Shown here: positions 1-13,222 of the stretch, piece by piece
Layout: the number at the start of each line of letters is the position of its first letter
How positions within the stretch are numbered: position 1 is the stretch's first letter
Origin: Epiperipatus broadwayi
Lineage: Eukaryota > Onychophora > Udeonychophora > Euonychophora > Peripatidae
Assembly: GCA_028023455.1 (NCBI GenBank)
Contig: JAQFVV010006449.1
Location: 250,001 to 314,000, forward strand
Direction: 5' to 3'
Length of the DNA: 64,000 nucleotides
The notes under the pieces: model-generated
Told to the model about the DNA's origin: nothing
Database searches by the model: none
Seen by the model: only the letters and a program-made list of their open reading frames with translations
Made by a program: the position numbers and the translations under genes

Positions 1-1304
1 AAAAATTGATGACATCAATACAATCATTATCCCTTTACTGTGCTTTCATTTTTAAAATGGAGTAGTGAAAATGGAATCCCTGTCCTGCTTTGATAAAGCC
101 ATTAAGTCAATCAGTAAGAGATAGCTTAATATTTCTCTTCAAATACTTACCCAGATGATAGCCTATCTATGACTCTGTATGTGGACATTGGCCTGCTTGT
201 CCATGGGCAAAAGCTATTACTCTTATACTCAGTTGGCTCTTTTGCAATGAGCACACTGAAAATGATATACACAAGTGTCTGAGGCAACTGACTGATTACA
301 AGTATATTATAGGGTCTATCAATATGTTGAAACTTAAAAGCTAGCTGTTTTCATTCTGTTTGCTTATCAATGTATTGGTTTGTTGATCGCTACTTTTATA
401 ATTTTTATGTATTTTTCTAACTGATGTTTAATTTATAATTTAAAATAAATTAATTGTTAAATATATTTAAAAAATTCAATTTACACTTCTTATATATATT
501 TATATGTTAGTAACAACATGGTTTAGTATATAATTTAACATTTCAAGAATTAATGCCTTGACCAGTGACAGTAGTCGCATACAAATTAAATATGATCTTT
601 AGACTAATAGATATTGAATTTAAAGTGATGCTCTAATTAACCCGACTATTCTATTAAAGGCTACAGTTTGTATATAGTTTTTTTTTATTTGTTAATAAAT
701 AATTAAAGTGATTTTTAATCGATTTTCAATAGGTCTACTGGGTTCACCAATAAACAGTTTTTGCATTCATATATTATTGTGTAAATGCAGATTCTTGCTT
801 CTCAGCATTTTTAGTTTAGGTTTTACCAAGACTAGGAATCCTTGAAGTGTATATTATTTTAGAAAGCTGTCTTGAAGTCAGAACACTATGAGAATCCTAA
901 TCTCTGCAAAATCTGAACTTGAAATTCTGAAAAATCAAAAGTGCATCAATGAAATACCATGTGAATGCAAATGGCAGCATATGGGTGAAAGTAGTTGATC
1001 CATTGAAAAGCAATTAAAAGATTACAACCTTTTGCTTAGAAAAGAAACCAAAATTATTTAAAATTGCAAGACGTGTATGTACCATATCATTTATTGGGAA
1101 AAGTTAAAAAAAATATTGGGCAGAAAGGAACAATTGTGAAGGAAAAAAAATCAAAGAAGCAGCTGACATGATAATGAAAAATAACCCCATAAGTCATCCT
1201 TGTGTGATAATTTATAATGTTTGGCAAGGATTCTTTAACCTAGCCCTTGGGAAATATTGGAGAAATCAGAAAAATTCAAACTTTTTACTGATTGTTGTTC
1301 ATGG

Positions 1305-1378
1305 TAGAATGGTGTAGTTAAGAGCATTACCTTAAATTTGATATTCAACAATCTGAAGACCAGGCTCAATTTTTATTT
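1305..1378 (+). repeat. tRNA-like relic, possible SINE head
   Basis: The stretch holds an A-box-like TAGTTAAGAGC followed about 45 bases later by a B-box-like GGCTCAATTTT. That order and spacing recall the tRNA-derived head of a SINE. The acceptor stem cannot be folded convincingly, so it is not a functional tRNA gene. An A/T-rich tail follows. Confidence 0.3.
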
Positions 1379-3344
1379 TAATAATGTTATTGTTAAGGTT
1401 AACAATTCTGGAAGAAAAGGGAATAGTAATGCTACTTGAAAAGTTATGTTATATGTTAACCCATGTGCAAATAATTGATATGTATTTCAAAAGTTAGATA
1501 AAAGTTTGAATTTTTCTAAAGACAACTAATAATTACTATTAGATGATGGAAATAATGTAAAGTATTTTATTCATGCTAATCAGTATATGCTTCTATTTTT
1601 AATAAACTTGATAATACAAAATGAAATAAAATGCCATAAATTTTTCAGCCTTGGTTATTTCTTTCTACTACTGGTCATGTTCCAAAAAATGTGCTTCTTA
1701 GTGACAATTCAGATGCTTTAGATATTTTTGTTTAGAAACTGTAAGGAGATAACATACATTTAAAAATAACATACAATTACACAACTATCTGACCTTCAGA
1801 TTGAAGCAGAGTAAAATGAAAAAATTAAAAGCAATTTCATAACCTAAAATATATAAATTAAATCATTGAATTTCAATAAAAATTTTGGAGTTGATGCACC
1901 CAAAAATATTGAATTCCTGTAAAAAGTCAATGGACTAACAAAATAAAAGTATGCACCCTTATTAGTATTGTAAATCAAAATGGTAAAAGATGATTAGCTA
2001 CTAAATGCATGGAAATTTTTTGGTGACGATATTGAACAGCACCAAAAGAAACAAAATCTTCATTTATTATTATGTATTTATTAATATATAATGTTACTAT
2101 TAAGATAACTATTGCTTAAAAAAATGAATGAGAAAACAATGATAACATGTTAGAACAGAGAATAAAAAGAATTATACAATATCAATAATAATTGAATGGA
2201 TTGAACTCTGATCCATAAATCTTGGGCAACAGAATCTGCCCTTCTACCAATGTACTAATCCTGAAATCAGTTATATATTATACAAACATATTAAAAATAA
2301 TAATTTTTTTAATTGTATACTGATGTATATAATTACTTAATGTGGATTAATATTTAAATTGATTAATTGATATTTTGCAGGCAATGAGAGATCATGAATA
2401 AATATCAGATGGAGCCAGTGTTTGTATTTGTGGCTCTAGTTTTTTATAATTTTGTTTACAGAGATAGAGATTGCAATTTGCTTGTGTTGGAGTTGAAAGT
2501 AAAGTGTCACCATAGAAACCACAGAGTAAAATTATGAATGTTGTATCTAGTATTTAGAAAGAGTTCTCTCTTCATAGTATTATTAAAGCTATCTGAAAAT
2601 GTTGTGAATATGTTATGTTAGTTATGAGGAGGTTGTAAGTTTTAAATTTCAGGGCAGTAGAATAAGAAAAGATATGATGTTTCTTCATCTTGTCACATAG
2701 TTAACATGTGATATCAATGTTATTCTACAAAAATAGAAAAGTTTTTACAAAGAGTATTTAAATTTAAAAAATCCAATATGTTTAGATTTCAGAAAGCAGA
2801 GTTTTAAATTTTTTAAATTCTGTCTCCTAGAGACTTGAAATATTGAATAAATAAGCTTTTCAGTGGAATTGCTGTGTTGTAAAAAATTGAATATTTGATT
2901 TTGTTTGCAGTAAGCAGGAGTAATATTAATGAATTTGTAGACATTATTAACTATCCTTGGATGTAAATAATTTGAGTTGTGTGCTGAAGTGAAAATTTGA
3001 ATTAAAGCTTTATATTATCCACTTATGATTAAAACATTTTAATGAAACATCTGAATTATAACTTATGGTTCAAATACAGGACAGAAAAAATATGGAATGA
3101 TATTAAATTTATTTAATAACATTTATTTTGATAAATATGTAACTTGCATTGAAAAGGCCAACTAAAATTGTAATTATTGATTTGTTAATTTTTGTCTAGA
3201 TATTTTTAATTAAGAAGTAAAAAATAAAAAAACTTAAACATTCACTGCTTGGAAGATATATTGAAGAAGAAATAATCCAATGGCTTTACTGCTCAAGAAT
3301 TCATAAGTAATTTGAGTGCTGAATGAGCCACATCAGGAATTTTT

Positions 3345-3416
3345 ATCAGAGGATCTCAGCCTTCAGAGTTTCAAACTCTATCAACTGCGCTGAGCAGCAT
3401 AAAATCACTCACCATT
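3345..3416 (-). repeat. tRNA-like relic on the minus strand
   Basis: Read on the minus strand, the sequence has CAGCGCAGTTGATAGAGTTT, which resembles a tRNA D-arm with A box. It is followed by a short stem around TTTGAAACTC and a weak B-box-like GGCTGAGATCC. The arrangement suggests a decayed tRNA-derived SINE head. A chance match cannot be excluded. Confidence 0.28.
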
Positions 3417-5714
3417 TAAATTCCGATTTTAAATATTGGAAATTTATGAGTGAATCGGTTTCTGTGAGATTCCAGTATTATTTATACTAGTGGATTAAAG
3501 ATATTCATATTCATTAGATTTATCTATCATTTCATATTATATATTTTTTTAATATTATATATACAAGTGTGTACTGAAACAGTAAATCTTTATGGGGCAG
3601 AGATAAATGCTTCCATGTGCAGGGTCACTGTCTGGAGTTGAAATCTCTTATGATTTTTTTTCAAGTTAATTAAAAAACAGCTGTTTCCTAGCTATGCTAG
3701 CTAGTCATCCAAAGTAGACCAATATTAATAGATATTATATAACTTTAACTTTTTAGCTAAGAATAACTAGACATCCATATAGGATAGTTAGAAAATTTTA
3801 TAATTGATCAATTACTAACAAACTTTCAAAACCGCATTAATGGTTACTGGAATCCATAAATCATTATGCTAAAGAATTTGTTTCTCTAAATGATACTGAT
3901 TCCAAAGTAAAACTTTAAACATATCCATAGTCATAGATCTATAAATAATAATAATTGGATTTTATTTTAGAATTATTATTTTTTGTTATTAATATTATTT
4001 ATATATTTCTTTTAGTTTCTTATCCCAGAAATTTCTGTGGTTATGAAGAAGCAAGGAAGATTCTACCCTAGTTTCATTGTTTTTTTAGTATTCTTACTTT
4101 TCAATGTTATGTGATTTTTTTTTTTCATTAAATTAATCTAAACAGATACATGTGCACGCATGCTTATGCGTGTCAAATATCTTTTTTTGATAATTTTTTG
4201 GGTATCCATATATAGAAAGTTTATATGTGTTAAATATATTTTATCACCAAAATTTTAATTTTTTTCATAGTGATAAACTGTAATTTATAGACGGCTGATG
4301 TATTTATATGTCTGTTTTTTATCAAATAAATCGATCGATTAATAGTTAGTCTGTTGTTGTTACTTTCATCAATTGTGGTAATTGTCTTAATTAGCTCTCA
4401 TCAGTCAAAACTGATGACTGGCATGTGGAAGGTAAGAAAAGTTGATATAATTAATTACATCCGGGTCTCATTTTATGCAGATTTATTTAATGCGATTTTG
4501 AAGTTATGTGATTCATGTTTCTTCTTAATATCTTTATATGCATTTTTTTATGCAATAAAATTATTAGATCAGCTCCCATAATGTGCTACTACTTTAAATA
4601 TTATAAATTCCACGCACTCACATCATATTTAAAGTAATAGCGCACTATTGGAGTTTGACTTCCATCTAATAATTTCAATATTTTCAGCACTTTATAATAG
4701 TATTGTAATAGATTTTATGCAATAAAGAAATTCATAATTCACTTAAAATCAGATTTTCTCCATTTTATATACACACATTAAATTTTACAAGATTATAATG
4801 TAAATCTGTTCAAGTGTTATAGTTGCCTATACTGTGTATTGTTGTTTTTGCATTTTAAATCACATTCTAATTTTGCTTTTTTTAAAAAGAGTATGTAATC
4901 AATTAATCATTTACTGTCCAAAAGTTTATTTTTAAAATGTGAGTAACAGCGATGGGCACAATTAAATTTGACAATTAAAATCTGATTTTTTTATTTGTAA
5001 TTAATAATTTAAAAATTATGTAAAATGAACTGAAATGATGAAATTTGATTTTTAAACAAATTTGAAAATTAAAAAATTAAAGACAAAAATAATAATTTAA
5101 TTTTTAATGATTAATTTAATTAAATTTTGCCCAACAGTGGTGAATCACTGTCTTTTTATTATTGTAAGTCTAAGTTCTTATTTTTATTTTAAACTTTTAG
5201 TTTACTCTAATGTTGTTGATCATATGTTTATGATTACATTTGTCCTCTAGGTGTAAAAAATGGATAGAAACCAGATCTTACCTTGTGTGACAGAGGTAAA
5301 GTGAAAAGCATACATAGAAATAGTATTCACCATATCGTTAAATGAAAGAATAATTGTTTATAAAATTAGGATTAGAGATAAATATCTTAGTTCTGCTTTG
5401 TATTTCTATGAAAAATATACAGGTCACACTATTAAGTTTGTCTTTATTCAGAGAAATGAAACAAAAATAATTAAAAAATCTTCATTATTAAAAGTTTATG
5501 ATTCTGAAGCAATTAACTTATTTAAAAGTTCTTTTATATTAAGGATGGATGGGAAGTAAACGGAATTGTGGTAATGTTTAATAGAAATATGTTGTTGTTT
5601 TGCAGTTCTTTAATTTCTTGGGAGTCCATATCAGTCATCTAGGCAGAATGATACTTTTAAAGATAACCTCCTAATCAGTAAAGCACTTATAATATAAATT
5701 TAGTATGGAGAATT

Positions 5715-5995
5715 TGATCATAGACTTTCAATCTCCCTTCGTCTATCCACTCTATCTCATATAACCAATATACATCCACACACACACATGTAAAAAAGAT
5801 AAATGATCTCCAATGTATGTATTTCATGCTGAACCAGCACTCATGATTTGGTCCAGATTATAATCCCCTACACAATAATATATAATCAGTGCTTGGTTTA
5901 TATTAAAATAGTAACTCTTCAAATTTTAATAGGCCTGCTTTAATCTACCTTCCCCTCCAAATCTTAGCCATTCATACTAATAAAAATTTGATGAT
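5715..5995 (-). repeat. Dispersed repeat family A, decayed copy
   Basis: The reverse complement matches the family A copies near 23.6 kb and 46.8 kb. Shared blocks include the pieces corresponding to GCTGGTTTAGCATGAAATAC, to the TTGGTGATTACTTATC region and to GAAGCCTGTCCATTAAA. The copy is diverged and lies back to back with a plus-strand copy starting at about 6000. Confidence 0.65.
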
Positions 5996-5999
5996 GGTG

Positions 6000-6365
6000 T
6001 GTTAAAGTGACTAAAGGTCAGTATGGGTATGACAATAATATTGTCTTGAATAAGAAATTTGGATGTACCAGCATCAAATATTTAATGATAAGGATGGCTA
6101 AAAGGTTGGAAGGTGGAATAGATTGAAGCCAGTTTATTAACATTTGAAGGTTTACTATCTTAATATAAATTAAGGATTGATTGAGATGATGATAGACCAA
6201 CTGATGAGTGCTGGTTTAGCACAAAATACATATATTGGAAATACTTTATCTTTTTCACATATGTGTGATCATGTGTATTGGTTATATGAGATTAAATGGA
6301 TAACAGAAGGAGGCTTGAATTCCTGTGTTCAAATTCCCTATATTACATTGAATCACCAACCATAT
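6000..6365 (+). repeat. Dispersed repeat family A, decayed copy
   Basis: This plus-strand copy shares ordered blocks with the younger copies: the TCAGTATGGGTATGACAA start, GATTGAAGCC, TACTATCTTAATATA, ATGATAGACCAACTGATGAG, GCTGGTTTAGC and CTTTTTCACATATGTGTG. Open frames across it are incidental. With the copy just upstream it forms a large imperfect inverted repeat. Confidence 0.7.
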
Positions 6366-8543
6366 GAATGATGCTTGTATATTAAATTATTATAATATAC
6401 TCATAAATGGCACTCAAATATTAATCATGAATAAAACTTGCAGGTTTTTTGCTCTTTGGATTGATTCTTATAATTTATTAATAAAGTCTTTTATGTATAA
6501 AGAAATAAGAAACATGAATAAGCCTTTGGGCTGACATAATAATTACAATTTTAATTTAATTTCACTAGCTGTTAATGACTGGATCAGAAACAATTCTTGT
6601 GCCAATTTCCTAAATCACTATGATATTAAAATTAACTTCTACCTTCCTATTACAGATTTAATAGTCAGTAAATTATTCTTGTTAGTATATTTAATAGGTA
6701 GAATTATTTGCAAACTTATTTCAAAAAATCATAGATGTGCTTAATAATCTTTAATAATTTTTCATTTGTCTTTTAGAATATCGTTATTCTTTTATTTGAC
6801 AATTTTTTGGTAGTGTGGAGGTATTAAATATATCTATAAACGATATTGCAATTGGAAAAAAAAAATGAAATTGAATAACACCCTATGTGTGTGTGTTTAA
6901 TTCAAAACAAATATATTAATCTTTAACTAAGGTTTAAAGCTGATATCTGAGCTAAAAATATTCTCTAGTTTAATAAATAATTAGTGATTGTTGTTATTGT
7001 ATTTATTATCTAGAGTGTATTCTCTTAAATTTCTGGAAGGAATACATTTGACATTTGTAAATCAAAATGTAACAAATTATAAAAAATATAAGAGTTTACA
7101 GTTTGTTTATTATTTGAAACGGTAAACTGAGTTCTTTAAAAAGTTACAAAAATTTCAGTAAAATTTTAAGCAGATTAATAATCCTCTCTATATATAAGAT
7201 CATGAAAATGACATAAAAGTTTCTTTTTTCATCTAATACATTTATGTTGATATGAAAATGTTACAATTATTTGGAAGATTGTTAAAGTAACTTTCTGCGA
7301 TTGATGTGTGAATAGTTACAAAAACGTACTTCAACTTAATGAGATCATATTATTCCTGCTCTATATTTAATATATATATTTTATTTATAGATTTATTAAA
7401 AAAACTATTATCATTTTTATCTTTATTGATGCTAGTTTATTGTTTCAACCTTTTCCAAAGTTGATAATTAGTTTGTCTACATCACACTCAATATTAATAT
7501 TAAAAGGAGTCTTCACCAGCATTAGATCTACAATTTTTTCTCTATTTATTCTTTATTCTCTAGATAACATGTCTGCTTCATCACTACATCTAGAAAACAG
7601 CAATCATTTTCTAAAATAAAATAAAATTTCAGATCAAATCTTCCAGAAATATATGCAGCCACATGGAGCTTAATCACTTTGCCTATACCAGTGTAAACGC
7701 TGGCCATAAAATTGGGAAATGAATTTAACTTTAGTATCCAATCCTCATCATTAACCATACAGATTACTGATTAAACTCATTATATAACAAACCAACAACC
7801 TAATTGGAAAAAGAAACATCTAAATTATTTAAAATCTAAATTGAAGCTCATTTCATATCTTCATTAAATCTCTATTTATATACGACTGCTGTTGAAGCTC
7901 GTTTTATATACTATATTTTAGGTAGAATATGTGTTTTAATAGTGCATATCTGTATTTACATAATATTTTGGATAATATAGAATATTAATAGTGCATAACA
8001 GTATATTTATCATACCTAGATATATGCAATATTCTTATTTCTACACTATTTAAAATACAGCATATGTGTACTTGCAATAAGTTCTCTACACTAAACTAAA
8101 ATAAACTGTTTAATAAAGATTTAATTTAAAATAGTTTCTTCACCATATTTAATTTCATTATAGTTTTATTTATGTTGGCATATTTTGCCCAACTGATATA
8201 TTAGCATTTAGACGCGAATGCTGATTTTATATACTAGTTTGTAAAAATAACTCTGAATTTGACTTGTGATGTTATGGTAACACATTTACACTTAATTGCT
8301 CCATGTAAAGATTATATATTATCAACACTATGTTTAATAACATGATAAATTCAAGAGTTATTAAAATTATCAGAATTTATATTTTTATCTACATGGATTT
8401 AATAGCTACCATTTGTTTATAACATTATGAAAATTATTAGAATATAATGTTCAGAGTAACATTCTATATCTCTTTTTATGCAAGTATCTAATATCATTAA
8501 GTAAAACCCCTTTTTTTTCAAATAACTGTCATCTACTGTAATC
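6366..8543. other. AT-rich non-genic stretch
   Basis: I see no gene, RNA gene or defined repeat here. Short (TG)n and T/A runs occur but nothing organised. Confidence 0.55.
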
Positions 8544-9054
8544 TTTAGCAACTAATAGATGCCAGATAATAGGGCATATGTTCCTACCACATGCTGTGTG
8601 ATCTGATATTATTTCTAGCTTATAGTCTTTATCAGTGAGAAACTTTGGATCTTGGAACACTGTATCTGGACTTTTAAGATCAAACCCAGTTTTTTTAACA
8701 ATCATCATGTTCTACATTGTTTTATTATTAATAGTGTCAGCCCAGATTGAAAAACAAACATTTTCCATCTAAGCCAACAACTTTTATAGTCAGATAGATC
8801 TGAACCCAGTTTAGTTTTTACATATTATATTGTCTTTCGTTTTGAACATTTGTAGGAAACTCTACCCTGTGACCAGGATTGGTACAAAAGCAATAAAATA
8901 TAAAATGGATTCCAGCTTACACATTGATATATCAATAGAATATTTTATTTTCTTTCACCATAGAAATGTCATCTGTTATTAGATTTAGTAACTAATAAAT
9001 TGCAGTGATAAAGAATTATTAAGCACTATTATTTGCCATCTATTAGTTGCTAAA
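8544..9054. repeat. Family B inverted-repeat unit
   Basis: Near-perfect 20-bp inverted repeats (one mismatch) lie at 8544-8563 and 9035-9054, around TTTAGCAACTAATAGATG. A further degenerate copy, TTAGTAACTAATAAATTG, sits near 8984. The flanking TTATTAAGCACTATTAT motif recurs near 10.55 kb and 15.15 kb, so this looks like an old dispersed element with terminal inverted repeats and no coding capacity. Confidence 0.45.
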
Positions 9055-9394
9055 CATTGAAGTTTGTGACAAAAAAGAAAAGTATTCTGCCCAAACAGCA
9101 ATGTCCAAGCTATTGTTATGTGATAGAGTGGGGTGTTTTTAAGTAAACAATGTTTTGATTAATCTAATTTATTAAAGTTTATTACATATCAGTTTAATTT
9201 ATGTTGAACAAAGATTAATAATATTAAAATGAGATCTGCATGTGAGCAATGTTAAAATTCATTTTATTTATTATATATTTTAAAATATTCCTATTACACA
9301 AAGCTTATCACTGATTCATTCAATGTTATAAATAGTATTGCATAAATCTTTTCTCATATAATGCTACAAAATTTGCTAAAACACAATATGATGG

Positions 9395-9715
9395 TAATAT
9401 CAAATTCAACAACAATTTCAAATGTTCCATCTTGGTTTCACAATGAAATAAATGGTTGAATAATTGGAAGCATGAAAAGATTGAACCTTGTCCATTAAAG
9501 TTTCAGGAATTGCTATCTTAATATAAAGTAACACTTAGTGTAGATATGTGAAAGAGTTTATGATTCGACCTTACTGAAGAATGCTGATTCTGCATATGAA
9601 ACACACATTTTGGAACACATGTAACTTTTTCACATATGTGTGGTTATGTGTGTCATTTGAATAGACTGATACATTCTGAGTTCAAATCTCTTTATATACA
9701 TATATAAGAAACATT
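9395..9715 (+). repeat. Dispersed repeat family A, decayed copy
   Basis: Ordered matches to the younger family A copies include TTGTCCATTAAAG, TTGCTATCTTAATATA, AACTTTTTCACATATGTGTG and the terminal GAGTTCAAATCTCTTTATAT. The middle has diverged heavily. Confidence 0.6.
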
Positions 9716-10529
9716 CAATATAAGCAGATTATATACTGCCTTAGAACTACATACAATATATGACTATAATTAAAAATTAATTAATTTAAATTTTATAAAT
9801 AAAAGCAAAGTTATTTATATTGTAAACTGAACTTAGGATTGTAAACAAGTATTTAAATCTCCGCATGAAGAAATTAAATTGGAGTTGAAGCAGCTGTGGG
9901 AGAAGAGAATATTTTTACTGTACGTTAGACAAAGTTTAATAATATTATAATCAGATACCCATGAATAGAATTACAATAATTTATTTCTCTAATTATATAT
10001 TTCATATCGAATTACATTATCATATATATTCTGAAATTGTATTCAGTTTGACAAAAGAATGCAATATAAATAAAGTAGAATTATAAAGACAGTAAATCAT
10101 TACGTGATCCTGTCTTGTATAATGCTGTATAGAAGAAAATTCTTTTTTTCTTTCATTAAAGTTTAACACAACATATGATTCAATTACGAATGGGGAGAGA
10201 AAAAATAAATTTTTGCTACTGAACAGCATTATGTAATCTGGGATCATGTGATATCTATTAGTTTTATACTATTTCTGACAAGAGGTACTTAGAGTTATTA
10301 AAAATATAAGGAAACCATATTTTGATACTTATCTGATTTCAGATGATTATGCAATAAAGTTGGCTTAGATTGAAATCAATATATTTTTTAATAATGAAAC
10401 AAAAAAAAAAAGATGGCTGCTAGAGAAAAGTGCATTTCATCAAATGATTCAGATACACTGTTCTCAGATTAAAAAACGCCTGATAAAAAGCATACGATGG
10501 AAACTAATCAGGGAATATTGGATACAACA

Positions 10530-10835
10530 GTACTGGATAGAGTTTTATTAAGCACTATCATCAGCAGTATTGATTACTAATGAATACCCCAGGCAGCATT
10601 GTTGTGGCATAAAAAAGAATTTTCTAAAGTAAATAGAATTATAATGACTTGTGAATGTAATTAGAAGGGATTTGAAGTTAGACTTTCAAGCTTTCTACAA
10701 TTATTAACTCCTTTATATACAACGGAATGACCACATATATATGCTGCTTAAGTAGAAAATGGAATACTTATTTTGGAGATCATTTATCTCTTTCACATGT
10801 ATGAGGTCATGTGTATTGTTAGTATAAAATATAGT
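10530..10835 (+). repeat. Family B fragment followed by family A fragment
   Basis: TTATTAAGCACTATCATCAGC near 10.55 kb matches the family B core. About 180 bases later, the block around GGAATACTTATTTTGGAGATC and CTCTTTCACATGTATGAGG matches the 3' part of family A. Both are short and worn. Confidence 0.45.
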
Positions 10836-11795
10836 TGATACTTAACCGGAGCAAAAGAAATGATTTTACAACTGAAAAAATAATCAAATTTTTTTTTTAT
10901 AAAATTAATGAAATAGCAGTTAAATATAGTAAGCGGTATATTCAAAATTATTACTGATTTTAAACATATTCAATAAATTAAAAAATGTTAATAATTTTAC
11001 ATTTTGTAATTATTTAATGTGAGGGTTATGTGTGTGTGTGCATGTAAGCGCATATTGGTTGTTATACTTATTATGTTGTTAGCTTATGTTGTGGAAATGG
11101 GATGGAGCAGAATATGAGAAAACTTAGACTGGGAAATGGAAAATAAAATGGCTAACAGGTTTCTCTGGGCATAATTGCTGAGAGATTCTTGACTTCGTTT
11201 AAGGAGAAGCTACAGTACATTACATCACATCACTTACATTACTTGAGAGATATAGTTTAAATGATTAAATTTTGTTTTGTTGTTTTGTTTCAAAAACTTT
11301 ACATGTCATTCTTATTACTTTAACATAATGTAAAGTGCTATAGGTGAAGAACACACAATCATATTTAAAATTAAATTGTCAGAATGATAGTGTGAAATGG
11401 AAAAAAAGAAAAACGTTGTTAAAAGTTAGTTTTATTAAAAAATATTCTATATATATATATATATATGGTGATTTTTGTACTGTAACTATATTGAAAAGAT
11501 AACTGTGGATCAATTACATTTAATGGAATGTAAAATTCCTACTATTGTGCTTAAATTCTTATTCCTAAGATATCTACTATTTTTTCACCAAGAGGAAGTT
11601 GTTTCATTACTACGTCATTTGAATTCTCAAGAATCAAATTTATTTAAATATATTAATCATCTTAACAAAAAGCTATTGAATACAAAAATAATCTACAAGA
11701 AAAATATATTGTTTTATTATAAAAGTTTAACTTAAAATATTAAAAAAAAGTTTTACAAAATTTGATTTTATTTATAAGTAAGAAAAAACACAAGT
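10836..11795. other. AT-rich non-genic stretch
   Basis: No gene is seen. There is a short (TG)n run near 11.03 kb and (TA)9 near 11.45 kb. The 86-codon open frame at 11475-11735 has no recognisable domain and looks incidental. Confidence 0.5.
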
Positions 11796-12272
11796 TATAA
11801 TATGTTGGATTATTTCCATCATTTATGATTAAATGTGCAGAAAATTGTAAACTTTTCCAAATAGAAAGAACTATCAGTAATCTCACATGCACAGAGAACA
11901 CACATTAGCAGATTTGACAATATTTCGAGTGATATCTCCACTCTTCTTCAGGTATTGCTGGCCTGACTAGTGACAATGCTAGCATAGAGATAAAACTTTT
12001 AAAAGAAAAATTTCTAAAAAATAGCCTTCGATTTCAATATTGAAAAATCTAAAGTTGTAAGCTTGACACTATGTTAACATTGTGAGTAGTCAATTCAGCA
12101 ACATCTGAAGAATGATGAAGAATAATGTCACTTTAAATCTTCTGTTATCTAATAACCTGTGTTATCTTTGTGTATTATTAATAACTGTTTGTATTTAGAA
12201 ATGTTTAAAATTTTCTAGACACTCAACATTCAATAATAAATGATGGAAATATTCCAACATATTACACCATAA
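11796..12272. repeat. Foldback element, about 190-bp imperfect inverted arms
   Basis: The left arm (11796 to about 11990) and right arm (about 12075-12272) are imperfect inverted copies. The outermost part, around AATATGTTGGATTATTTCC on the left, is strongest, and matching blocks continue inward through the ACTCTTCTTCAGGTATTGCTG region and its partner near 12100. About 85 bases separate the arms. No open frame is present, so this is an old foldback or a collapsed head-to-head pair of a dispersed repeat. Confidence 0.6.
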
Positions 12273-13017
12273 ACCCTATAATCCACAGACGTGATAAAGT
12301 ATTATTTCAATTATCAGCAAGAAAAAAGTAACATAAGATAAATGCCAACTCACTGAATCATTTTTTGCTTAACTCTCATTACTCAATTTTTCAAATATCA
12401 CAAACTTAAAAACTTTATAAATATCATCTGGTAATTTGAAATATTCCATTTGATAAAAAAAAAAAGGTAAAATAGTTGTGTTTATTGTATTTAAATTTGA
12501 AAGTATTTTTAAAAGTTCCTTTACTGCATTTAAAATAAAAAATATGTTTTTTAAGTATCTTCCCAGAACAAAGAAGTCTAAAAATAAATGAATTTGTAAA
12601 TTACATCTATCTTTTTGTTTTATTATTAGCCATTGACTGATAAAATATCACTTTTATATCACAAAATAGTTTAGCAATGATATAACAAAAAGATGGACAT
12701 TATTTACAAGTTCATATAAGAATTTAGCTTATAAATTGTCTTAGAAATAGATTTAAAACTCTTTACTCCATGAATAGGCTTATATTTAGTAGTATGTATT
12801 CACTAAGGGGCCAAAAGTATTTATATACTTATTGAAATTGTAATAATTTCTTTATTGCTTTACACTCTGTTTCAAAGTTGAATCGTTTTACTCTCTCGAA
12901 TGCTAATTTTTATATCATTTACAATGTTGTGGTTGGGAAAGAAACCATTAGAAATACATTAAAAAACAAACCATAGCTATGAACCTGTGCATAAGAATAT
13001 TAATTGTATTTATTCAA

Positions 13018-13222
<205 letters not shown>

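Larger units (their letters stand above)
1..5714. other. AT-rich non-genic stretch
   Basis: No open frame here is longer than expected by chance in DNA this AT-rich, and no splice-bounded exon series is visible. The only recognisable contents are weak tRNA-like relics near 1.3 kb and 3.4 kb, listed separately. Probably intergenic or intronic. Confidence 0.6.

Noticed and set aside
3575-3655. Possible tRNA-like sequence with GGAGTTGAAATCTC
   Set aside because: Only a degenerate B box is visible; A-box region and stems do not match.
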